From SLJN01 sp964505385 (lineage in GTDB: Bacteria; Bacteroidota; Rhodothermia; Balneolales; Natronogracilivirgulaceae): a stretch of 64,000 nucleotides of DNA. Shown piece by piece: positions 57,801 to 64,000 of this stretch. Under the pieces are notes generated by a model, which saw nothing but the letters and a program-made list of their open reading frames with translations, ran no database searches and had not been told where the DNA came from. Each line of letters begins with the position of its first letter. The first letter of the stretch is position 1. The position numbers and the translations under genes are program-made. Location of the stretch: NCBI GenBank assembly GCA_964505385.1, contig CAZDIA010000002.1, forward strand, positions 85,030 through 149,029. Reading direction: 5' to 3'.

Positions 57801-59107
57801 TTACCGGTAAACTCTCCCTGATCGGAATTACTGGTTATTCTGATGCCCTCTTCCTCATTAAAGCGAATGTCATTGTCCGTGATATCATTATCACCACCGG
57901 ATTCTAAATCAACACCATGTGATTCATTTCCAATATCATCTCCATCTTCATTTGTACCCACATAGTTATTATGGACCGTGTTTCCGGAGCCTTCAATTAT
58001 GACGCCATAACTGTTATTCCCGGAGATGTTTTGGCCCGGAACGGCAGAACCTATTTCACCACCAGCAAAAGATTGTCCTATAACATTGTTATCCGAGTCA
58101 ACATGGATACCAATTTCCTCGTTACCAAAGTCACCATTGCCATCCGGATCGGTACCAATATTATTGGCAACCACTCTCTGGTTGTCTGAACGAAGCTCTA
58201 CACCGGGGCCTTCATTACCTGAAATGGTATTGCCATCACAAGCCCCTGTAGGGGGAATACCACTTACATAACATCTTCCTACAAGATTATCATCACCAGC
58301 ACTCGGCTCTATGAGAACGCCGCCGGACTCATTGCTTGCAACCTCATAATCCCCGTTATCATCAAAAATGCCAATGTAGTTGTTAGTAATCCTTGTAACA
58401 GATGCATTGTTGTGAATAAAAACTCCCCTGGCATCATTATATATAATGGTATTGTTATCAATAATAACATCATTAGAATTTGAAACCTCAATTCCGTTAA
58501 GGTCATTCCCGAATGCAAGAAATCCAGCATGGTATCCTATTTCATTATTCCGTATTTCAACATCTTCTACATTATCAATTAAGATACCATTGTTCTCAAA
58601 TAGCCCAACAGAAATGTGACGGATAACCGTATCATCTGCACCTTCGGTAATTCTCAGACCCGTACCGGTATCGCCACCTAATTCACTAAAGATCAGAACT
58701 TTTGGCTCGTCGTCATCCTCATCATATTCCGGGTGGGTTTCACCGGCTATGGTAAGCTGGCTGTTTATTTCCGGCAAAGGCTCTGAGATATTATCTATTT
58801 GAGTAGAATTGCCTGGGCCGGTTGTTTGAATGTTTTCAGAAAATTCAATTACAAACTCTCCCGAACCAGCTTCTACTTCTTCAAGAGCAGCACGGAATGT
58901 GCATTCTAAAGCTTGATCACCATTAATATCAATAGTGTCGCCGGTATCACATTCACCATCAATGGTTTCATTAGAACTGTCTCCTTCGGAGTTTACGGTA
59001 AAAGTTTGCTGTGCCAGCGCGGCACCGTTTAGAATTAAAAGCAAGCAGCAAGCTGAGGTAATTGCCATAATTCCCTTGCTGAATGAATTGGTAGGGATAG
59101 TTATCAT
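54833..59107 (-). CDS. giant secreted beta-helix protein with three near-identical repeats and T9SS domain (1424 aa)
   Basis: The signal peptide ends near AALAQQ. Residues about 40-680 are rich in right-handed beta-helix repeats (GNYIGTNADGDDLGN and similar, NosD/PbH1-like). Residues about 776-1106 are three 110-residue Ig-like modules of the HYDIN/ASH or choice-of-anchor D type (ELDFGSLTEGESATETLTVE, ending DPFEVDLTGEGA), almost identical to each other. A fibronectin type III-like module (about 1110-1205, TPEFTWEKTDEAEEYHLEV), a further beta domain and a T9SS sorting domain (about 1345-1424, KQNYPNPFNPSTQIRFELP) follow. The protein is very acidic and is probably displayed on the surface, perhaps binding or cutting glycans; no catalytic residues are recognised. 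Confidence 0.9.
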   Translation of the reverse strand: MITIPTNSFSKGIMAITSACCLLLILNGAALAQQTFTVNSEGDSSNETIDGECDTGDTIDINGDQALECTFRAALEEVEAGSGEFVIEFSENIQTTGPGNSTQIDNISEPLPEINSQLTIAGETHPEYDEDDDEPKVLIFSELGGDTGTGLRITEGADDTVIRHISVGLFENNGILIDNVEDVEIRNNEIGYHAGFLAFGNDLNGIEVSNSNDVIIDNNTIIYNDARGVFIHNNASVTRITNNYIGIFDDNGDYEVASNESGGVLIEPSAGDDNLVGRCYVSGIPPTGACDGNTISGNEGPGVELRSDNQRVVANNIGTDPDGNGDFGNEEIGIHVDSDNNVIGQSFAGGEIGSAVPGQNISGNNSYGVIIEGSGNTVHNNYVGTNEDGDDIGNESHGVDLESGGDNDITDNDIRFNEEEGIRITSNSDQGEFTGNSIKSNENNGVHILGANGSIDIGSVDGDPNIIGNNEDHGISITGSVDQIRVLGNYIGTNADGDDLGNDLAGISVGFGISPTDANTIEIGNTDTVNEDSDDAANVIGFNQNGINLIYTNDQEIQGNYIGTNAEGDNLGNNINGVRIGDLNRAQGNVIGYSEGSTIPDNPHPAEGNRGNVIAYNNSNAVDLFENDGENKIENSIRGNIISDNDYGISLGEGGDEIDPGGGEEGPNNLQNFPEFDEDETEYDADDNEMVVNFRVQTNTGNANYPLEIDFYLADGEDRQGKTYLGTVDYSDANSWVFETFNPPADVDISSGDLMVATATDGDGNTSEFSNPVDFSEAAPEIAVSDDELDFGSLTEGESATETLTVENDGDADLEGEVTLEDSDGDVFEITSGEGSFDLSPSDEMDVEVEFTPDDVDNFSGQLDIEHNADNEDDPFEVDLTGEGAEEPEPVIAVSDDELDFGSLTEGESATETLTVENDGDADLEGEVTLEDSDGDVFEITSGEGSFDLSPSDEMDVEVEFTPDDVDNFSGQLDIEHNADNEDDPFEVDLTGEGAEEPEPVIAVSDDELDFGSLTEGESATETLTVENDGDADLEGEVTLEDSDGDVFEITSGEGSFDLSPSDEMDVEVKFAPDEVDNFSGQLDIEHNADNEDDPFEVDLTGEGAEDVQAPGVVELESPEDDAEGVDRTPEFTWEKTDEAEEYHLEVADDPNFSELIIEQTASETSYTPEDALEADQTHYWRVRASNAGGEGDWSDIWSFTTEPNIEPFTLESPEDGSEVHVDGTPDDEIQIEWEQPESVVQDELSFVWLLSEDGGFDNPDLEIQSDNDGNATTLTLTYQELDDFLDANGISEGEELEGQWTARAEYEQTDQEAEEPFEVTLVRGEVTSSEEIDEVPEDFTLKQNYPNPFNPSTQIRFELPEDAEVSLRVYNSVGQEVATLIDETRSAGSYEVTFNADDLSSGNYIYRLEADDHVLTRTMTFIK
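55791..56780 (-). repeat. three tandem 330-bp repeats within the 1424-residue gene
   Basis: The unit starts at 55791, 56121 and 56451 (period exactly 330 bases, 110 codons). The copies are nearly identical at the DNA level, including silent positions, with a few changes in the first copy. This suggests recent duplication or gene conversion and makes the copy number uncertain in an assembly. Confidence 0.93.
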
Positions 59108-59457
59108 ATGTATTGATTATTTTTGATTCAAGTTATTTTGTTTATGGTGTATTCTTTCTCCCACTCTGCGATTTGGGGAATAATCACCGTAAATAATTTT
59201 TAATGATGGTTGACACCAAGATATATCGTATTCGGGACTTCGTTTGGATCATCTTTATCCGGATATTTACATCATATTACTTGGGTTAACTTTTTTTGAC
59301 GGGCTGGAATAGATGTGTTGGTATAATCCCCGGTTATTAAAAGGTGAGTAATAGCGGCAGGCAGACTCTTCACTGCGCTACGCTGAGCTAACAATCACAG
59401 TTTTCAGACAAGGATTCAAATAAAACTGTGAATTACTTAAAAGAAGGGAGGGATAAG
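59108..59457. other. intergenic region upstream of the 1424-residue gene
   Basis: About 350 bases between the tRNA and the start of the cargo gene. It must contain the cargo promoter. No repeat or hairpin stood out. Confidence 0.5.
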
Positions 59458-59531
59458 TGGGTTCTGGCGGATTCGAACCGCCGACCTCTACGATGTCAAC
59501 GTAGCGCTCTAACCAACTGAGCTAAGAACCC
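59458..59531 (-). tRNA. tRNA-Val (anticodon GAC)
   Basis: On the minus strand a 74-base cloverleaf is complete: acceptor GGGTTCT/AGAACCC, D arm GCTC..GAGC, anticodon stem CTACG/CGTAG with loop TTGACAT (anticodon GAC, valine), T arm GGCGG TTCGAAT CCGCC and discriminator A. CCA is not encoded in the DNA. Confidence 0.97.
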
Positions 59532-59638
59532 TTTATGGAACTACATAATATACGCAAGAATCGTCGCGATTGGCAAGGGTAAATAGTATGGATTAGCACC
59601 AACTTATTGAATCCCTTGCCAATTATGTTTTTCAGGAA

Positions 59639-61108
59639 TTAGGAGCTATTTTTTATAAGCCTGATCTGAAACTGTATCATCTCCAGGTAGTTATCGACAC
59701 CGATGCGTTCATCTGTGCCGTGAATGCGGGATGCATCAGCCGGAACGGCCCGGATAGGACGAAACCGGAAGATGTTGTCGGTAACATCATGATAGTGCCG
59801 GGAGTCGGTTGCAGCAAGAAAGAACGTCGGGGAAACCGGCATCTGTTCAAAAACTTCCTGAATGGATTGTTCCAGAAGTTCATAGCTTTCTGTTTCTATA
59901 TCGGTTACCGGAGATGGATTGCGGGCGCGCGGCATTTCTGTAATTTCGACCCGATCATCATCTACCTTTCTGCGAACATGGTCTTTTACTTTTTCAATAT
60001 CATCCATCGGATGAATGCGAAAGTTAACAATGGCGCTTGCTGCGGAAGGTATCACATTTTCTTTGACTCCGGCCTCAAGAATCGTGGGCGCAAATGTCGT
60101 TCTCAATGCCGCGTTAATATACGGTATATTGGAAAACTGGGACTCAATTAACCCGCTGAACAGCCAGATATTTGACAAAGCGAGCCGCTGGGCAAATGGC
60201 AACTCCGGGGTGACAGGTTTAAATGTTTGCCTCAGCAAATCAGAAAAATCACCGTCCATCGGATTTCTGCGGATGTTGCTGATGGCATCGCTTAATATGG
60301 AAATGGAGGTTTCGTTTGCCGGCATGGAAGAGTGTCCGGTTGCCTGCCGTACACTCAACTCTAAGCTCAGATACCCTTTCTCGGCAACCCCAATCATGGC
60401 AAACGGAGAACTGATGCCCTCCATAATCTCTTCCGCGATCGGCATACCTTCATCAACCATATATTTTAATTCTATGCCGCGCTCTTCCAGAGTGTTAGCA
60501 ACTTCCCTTGCGCCTTCGAGTCCGCCGACTTCCTCGTCGTGATGGAGGCCAAGCAGAATCGTTCGTTCAGGCTCATAACCATCTCTCAGCAGGTGCTCAA
60601 CACCTTCAACCGTGGAAAAAAATCCGCTTTTGTCATCAATAGCACCACGCCCCCAGACATATCCTTCTGCGATGGTGCCATCCCAGGCAGGATAAGTCCA
60701 TTCATCTTCGGTTCCGGGTTCAACTGGTACAACGTCATAATGAGCGCTTAGCAACACCGGGCGTTTATCCGGATCTGACCCTTCCCAGGTTACCAGCATG
60801 CTGTAATCATTGATCATTTCAATCTCAAGCTGCTCATGGATATATGGGTATGAATCTTCCAGGAAACTCAAAAAGGAATTAAAAATTTCCGGTTCAAAAT
60901 CCCGGGGATCCTGTGTTGATATCGTTGGAAACTGCAATCCATCTGACAGCCGGTCAATTACTTCGGCTGAATCTACCGGTAAGGGATCTTGTACTTCTGT
61001 AGTAATATCCGGTGGGCTTACAGTTGCGGCGCGATACAATATCACCCCGATAAGCCCCACGAGCATAATGAGAAAGACGATAAGAATTCGACGAATGATT
61101 ACAGACAT
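59639..61108 (-). CDS. M20-family metallopeptidase (PM20D1-like), membrane anchored
   Basis: I start this at ATG 61108 (489 residues), where MSVIIRRILIVFLIMLVGLI gives an N-terminal membrane anchor; ATG 61126 adds six residues. Metal-binding and catalytic residues are in LLSAHYDVVP, WGRGAIDDKSG, GLHHDEEVGG, MVDEGMP and IHGTDERIG. A dimerisation domain lies in the middle. It resembles carboxypeptidase S/PM20D1, which cleave N-acyl amino acids or dipeptides. Likely periplasmic. Confidence 0.92.
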   Translation of the reverse strand: MSVIIRRILIVFLIMLVGLIGVILYRAATVSPPDITTEVQDPLPVDSAEVIDRLSDGLQFPTISTQDPRDFEPEIFNSFLSFLEDSYPYIHEQLEIEMINDYSMLVTWEGSDPDKRPVLLSAHYDVVPVEPGTEDEWTYPAWDGTIAEGYVWGRGAIDDKSGFFSTVEGVEHLLRDGYEPERTILLGLHHDEEVGGLEGAREVANTLEERGIELKYMVDEGMPIAEEIMEGISSPFAMIGVAEKGYLSLELSVRQATGHSSMPANETSISILSDAISNIRRNPMDGDFSDLLRQTFKPVTPELPFAQRLALSNIWLFSGLIESQFSNIPYINAALRTTFAPTILEAGVKENVIPSAASAIVNFRIHPMDDIEKVKDHVRRKVDDDRVEITEMPRARNPSPVTDIETESYELLEQSIQEVFEQMPVSPTFFLAATDSRHYHDVTDNIFRFRPIRAVPADASRIHGTDERIGVDNYLEMIQFQIRLIKNSS

Positions 61109-61226
61109 AATAAATCTATCAGGCAAAATCTAATGTTTAAAGTTCTAAAATAAAGAATGAATATGTTTTATTGAAGAAGTAACATCTGTTACGAATCACC
61201 GGCGAGGTTTGTTTATTGTCCCGAGT

Positions 61227-61540
61227 TTCTAATCCTGCCTTCGGCGGCACTGTTGATGAGGACACAGAAGCTCCAATTCTAAGATTTTTTAATAGATATA
61301 ATGTAAACCATTGTATAACAACAACCTGTCATCCCGACCGGAATCGCGCCCGGATTTCAGCACTTGGCTTCTAATACTTCCGCGATGGAGTGGAGGGATC
61401 TGTGCAGCAACTAACTCGCCATAACCTCGATCAGTAGTATGGCATAAATTGTGCCATCACAGACCCCTCCACTTCGCAGCGTGATAATTTGTTGCACAAG
61501 GCAGGGTTACAGTCCGCTGCTTCGGTCGGGGTGACAGCTG
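61227..61540. repeat. dispersed intergenic repeat, copy B (complete palindrome)
   Basis: This is the fuller copy of the element at 16122-16378. It contains both arms of a ~200-bp palindrome: left ctgtcatcccgaccgg and ggagtggagggatctgtg, right cacagacccctccacttc and cttcggtcggggtgacag. It lies in the 620-base gap between the M20 gene and the PorV-like genes. Confidence 0.85.
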
Positions 61541-61599
61541 GGGCCAAAATCATATCCTTACTTGTCAATGGAAGGTTCGCCGGTGGCATAGTTGGGATT

Positions 61600-61645
61600 T
61601 CGCTTCGCTTATTTCTCGTTTCTTGTTTGTCGTATCTCGTTAATT
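61600..61645. repeat. word-iterated tract (TTTCTCG / TTTGTCG / TATCTCG)
   Basis: Bases 61600-61635 iterate a CTCGTTT-like word (cgcttatttctcgtttcttg and on). No facing complementary arm was found nearby, so this is a single-arm example of the iterated-word class. Otherwise 61541-61746 holds nothing recognisable. Confidence 0.5.
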
Positions 61646-61746
61646 TTAAACAAATATTTACGAGGTGTATAGACAGGATGTATGATGTTATAGTTTATAA
61701 ATTTTATCGCTTTTCAGCTGAATCCTGTCTTAGAGCTTGCTATGAT

Positions 61747-62721
61747 CTAAAAATCATATCGGAGGGCAATGGAGTGAACACGTTGAAAACCGGTTTCGAA
61801 TGGTACAAAGGCATAGTCAAATGCAAAATTACCTGAGGTGATGCTTCCCCCTAAACTATATGGGCGTATTGTGTTGCCACTGCGGTATCCTCCATGTAGT
61901 GTAATAATTTCGGCAACTTCTGCAGATATTCCGGCTGAAATATACCAGTCATCAAGAGTTTCCAAATCATCCCGTTCATCCGCAACTTCGATTCGCTCAA
62001 TCGGCTGTACAAAATCCGAACTGAGTGATATAAGTACCGGAATTTCATCAGTTTCCGTGACAGAAAACTGAATCAAATCTGCATTTATCCCGGCCTTATA
62101 GGTGGTAGGCAGGGGAGTCGGTTCGGTATCCAGATCCTGCATTTCTCCCAAATTAAGCAAAGTTGAGCCGAGAGTTAGCCGGTCATCCAAAACTGTGGTA
62201 GCGGCTCCGAAAGAAAAAGCGTAACCGGATGCACTTACATTAAACAGCATCTCATTCAGATACATGCCCGTTATACCCAAAGAAACCGGACCAACCTCCC
62301 GGGCGTAGGCTCCGGCAACAGATATGTAATTTATATCAAAAGTGCCTGTGGGCTCACCCGGGGTATCGCGTTGTTCAATGTCTCCCACGATTGATGACAG
62401 CAGACCTATACTGAATGCGTCATTTTCCCTTGGTATATTCACAGATGCGTGGCTGTTATTTGTATTCCCGAGCCAGAGTGTATAACTCGCACTGCCTGTA
62501 GTCTGTTCTGAAGTGGTTAATAGCGCCGGATTGGTATAGATTGAGGGTGAGCCGCTATAAACAGCAGTATGCGCCTGAGATATTGCAAGAGATTGAGTAG
62601 ACGGCCCCACTTTCAGAAACTGCATACCACTCGCTGTATCCGCATAAGCTTTGGTGGATAGCCCAAGGACCAGCATCAATGCGGCAGTTGTAAGTAATTT
62701 TGTGTAACCGGATCTAATCAT
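61747..62721 (-). CDS. PorV/PorQ-family outer-membrane protein (324 aa)
   Basis: The signal peptide ends near TKAYA. The rest is a predicted beta-barrel with the family start GMQFLKVGPSTQSLAISQAH and NPALLTT, ending in aromatic HSIALRYDF. In Bacteroidota PorV shuttles T9SS cargo and PorQ binds the sortase. This one could be either or a relative. It overlaps the preceding gene by 4 bases (ATGA), so translation is coupled. Confidence 0.85.
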   Translation of the reverse strand: MIRSGYTKLLTTAALMLVLGLSTKAYADTASGMQFLKVGPSTQSLAISQAHTAVYSGSPSIYTNPALLTTSEQTTGSASYTLWLGNTNNSHASVNIPRENDAFSIGLLSSIVGDIEQRDTPGEPTGTFDINYISVAGAYAREVGPVSLGITGMYLNEMLFNVSASGYAFSFGAATTVLDDRLTLGSTLLNLGEMQDLDTEPTPLPTTYKAGINADLIQFSVTETDEIPVLISLSSDFVQPIERIEVADERDDLETLDDWYISAGISAEVAEIITLHGGYRSGNTIRPYSLGGSITSGNFAFDYAFVPFETGFQRVHSIALRYDF

Positions 62722-63791
62722 AAATTAAGCTGTAACGCAAGTACGTGCATGTGAGAGATACCTGTAGGTTCTCTTACCCAGGCGTAATCAATAGTTGGTT
62801 CGTATTGATCAAAAGGTAAATGTAAGGAAAAACCTGCAGAAGGTTTAACGGTTTGATCCACATCATCAAGGTTCAGAATTTCAAGGCCGGATCGCATAGT
62901 CAGGCGCTCATGAACCCTGTAACCTCCACCTATTCTGAACTGGTTCTCATCCGTTACGATATCGTCTACGTTTCTACGTGAGCGGGCAGGAGCATCACCG
63001 GTAACAGACCGGTCAAAATACTCCGATTCAATTCGCTGGATTTCATACTCGGCAGCTACAAACCAGTCTGATGAAGGTTCATATGTGAGATTAAATTTAA
63101 ACCGGTTGGGAAACTCATCGCTTCGGTTACGGGAATCCTGGCTGCTGTATAAATCATCGGTATTCCAGGTGTAGCCGGCAATTAGATCCTGAGCAACGAT
63201 TGCAGCTTTAAGGTTATCAATCGGCTCGAGTATTAATCCTATATCAAAACCGGTTCCCGTTGATGAGCTGATTTCCTCATGAAAATCAGCAAGCAAAAAC
63301 TTGACCGAGGTGCCTACCCGGGCGCGATTTCCAAGGTTTAATCCGAAGGATACATATAATTGATATTCATGCGTGGATAAATCACCGGTATCGTATCCGC
63401 TTGAGGTTCTCCCGTCGATATCGGATACATTGGCATTCAGCAAACCGACACTTAATCCGGCAAGCGGAGGCAGGGGAAAGGTAACATTCAAGCCATGAAG
63501 CGTCCGGTCGAACGACATCAGAGCACTTGAAAAATCAATCTGGGTGTTATCAACATGAGCGGAAAGCGCGGGGTTATAGTGGGCGTAAATTCCGTTTTCT
63601 GCAGCCGCCGACATCGCGTTACCCGATGCCATGCCTCTCGGTCCAAAACCCATGCGTGTGTATGATCCGGCAAATCCCCCCGTCTGTGCCTCAACTAAAG
63701 CCGGCATCCCGACAAAAAGCAATATCAGGATGAAAAATTTGATCCCGTGTCGCAGCGGGGCTGTTGATATGGATATATGGCTAAACTTCAT
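62718..63791 (-). CDS. PorV/PorQ-family outer-membrane protein (357 aa)
   Basis: The signal peptide ends near PALVEAQ. A barrel domain has TRMGFGPRGMASGNAMSAA and NPALSAH, as in the UPF0164/PorV family, ending HVLALQLNL. It shares the fold with the next gene, so the pair looks like a duplication. Overlaps of 4 bases at both ends tie it to its neighbours. Confidence 0.86.
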   Translation of the reverse strand: MKFSHISISTAPLRHGIKFFILILLFVGMPALVEAQTGGFAGSYTRMGFGPRGMASGNAMSAAAENGIYAHYNPALSAHVDNTQIDFSSALMSFDRTLHGLNVTFPLPPLAGLSVGLLNANVSDIDGRTSSGYDTGDLSTHEYQLYVSFGLNLGNRARVGTSVKFLLADFHEEISSSTGTGFDIGLILEPIDNLKAAIVAQDLIAGYTWNTDDLYSSQDSRNRSDEFPNRFKFNLTYEPSSDWFVAAEYEIQRIESEYFDRSVTGDAPARSRRNVDDIVTDENQFRIGGGYRVHERLTMRSGLEILNLDDVDQTVKPSAGFSLHLPFDQYEPTIDYAWVREPTGISHMHVLALQLNL

Positions 63792-64000
63792 TCAAGTACC
63801 AGAATTTTACCGGTTATTTCCTGATCTCCGGCTTCGATGCGGTAGAATACCGTACCGTTTGCTACATTGCGTCCCTGTTCGTCTGTGCCATCCCAGGCAG
63901 CTTCATAAGTGCCTGGTTCTACAGAAGAAATATCATCCAGTTCCCGGATGGGGTTCATAGCGAAATCGTAAAGCCGAATTTTAACCGAACTTGTCTCTTC
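63788..64000 (-). CDS. C-terminal part of a secreted protein with FlgD-Ig/T9SS-like tail (partial)
   Basis: A minus-strand frame is open through the window edge for 70 codons and stops at TGA 63788-63790. It reads SSVKIRLYDFAMNPIRELDD..., then AAWDGTDEQGRNVANGTVFY and ends TGKILVLE, the pattern of a FlgD-like Ig fold found at the ends of T9SS cargo and of the sortase PorU. Because porU often lies just before porV, PorU is a reasonable guess but not shown. The stop overlaps the start of the PorV-like gene (ATGA). Confidence 0.78.
   Translation of the reverse strand, partial: EETSSVKIRLYDFAMNPIRELDDISSVEPGTYEAAWDGTDEQGRNVANGTVFYRIEAGDQEITGKILVLE

Overview
The window looks like a chromosomal segment of a moderately halophilic bacterium of the Balneolota/Rhodothermota branch (Bacteroidota relatives). 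This is inferred from gene content, not from a database search. The clues are: (1) secreted proteins ending in a NYPNPFNPST-type C-terminal sorting domain of the type IX secretion system (T9SS), together with PorV/PorQ-like barrels; (2) a FecI/FecR/TonB-receptor triplet with an STN plus carboxypeptidase-regulatory-like N-terminus; (3) a SUF cluster using SufU and followed by a DUF2480 gene; (4) very acidic exported proteins, as in salt-adapted members of the group.

Layout. 0.6-4.9 kb: ECF sigma factor, FecR anti-sigma factor and TonB-dependent receptor. 5.3-8.1 kb: a two-fasciclin, DUF4397-like T9SS cargo, broken only by an assembly gap. 8.1-8.8 kb: a probable group II intron relic and a small ORF. 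8.9-15.7 kb: a UPF0316 membrane protein, then a TetR-TolC-MFP-RND efflux operon on the minus strand. 15.7-20.7 kb: dispersed repeats, small unknown genes, a DUF309 protein, an LHPP-like HAD phosphatase and a GH13 lipoprotein with a LacI-type operator in front. 21.0-28.7 kb: sufBCDSU, nfu, an A-type carrier, DUF2480 and an SDR. 29.0-33.7 kb: type 2 IPP isomerase, polyprenyl synthase, BamD, NadD, TadA and Apt. 34.0-35.8 kb: a lipoprotein and a coiled-coil envelope protein of unknown function. 36.4-43.9 kb: a minus-strand operon of three parvulin-type chaperones, a MoxR ATPase and a VWA membrane protein. 44.0-47.9 kb: nucleoside transporter, thymidine kinase, PurE and PurK. 48.0-52.8 kb: RF1, a Lon-like protease and a universal stress protein. 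53.0-61.1 kb: a serine hydrolase, a 1424-residue T9SS cargo with a triplicated 110-residue module, tRNA-Val(GAC) and an M20 peptidase. 61.7-64.0 kb: two PorV/PorQ-like proteins and the tail of a third gene, all chained by ATGA overlaps.

How the parts fit. Much of the window serves the cell envelope: outer-membrane protein delivery (BamD, SurA-like parvulins), T9SS (two cargos, two PorV-like proteins, one tail domain), TonB uptake and drug efflux. The rest is housekeeping: Fe-S assembly, isoprenoids, purines and nucleotide salvage, translation termination and NAD synthesis. I found no CRISPR array, prophage, intact transposase or toxin-antitoxin pair.

The most unusual DNA is between genes: a relic of a group II intron, a ~250-bp dispersed repeat present twice, and several intergenic palindromes whose arms are built from reiterated short words (a different word at each site). 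The most practical observation is that the 100-N gap at 6537-6636 is flanked by a perfect 55-bp duplication. Removing one copy and the Ns restores a single 873-residue reading frame.
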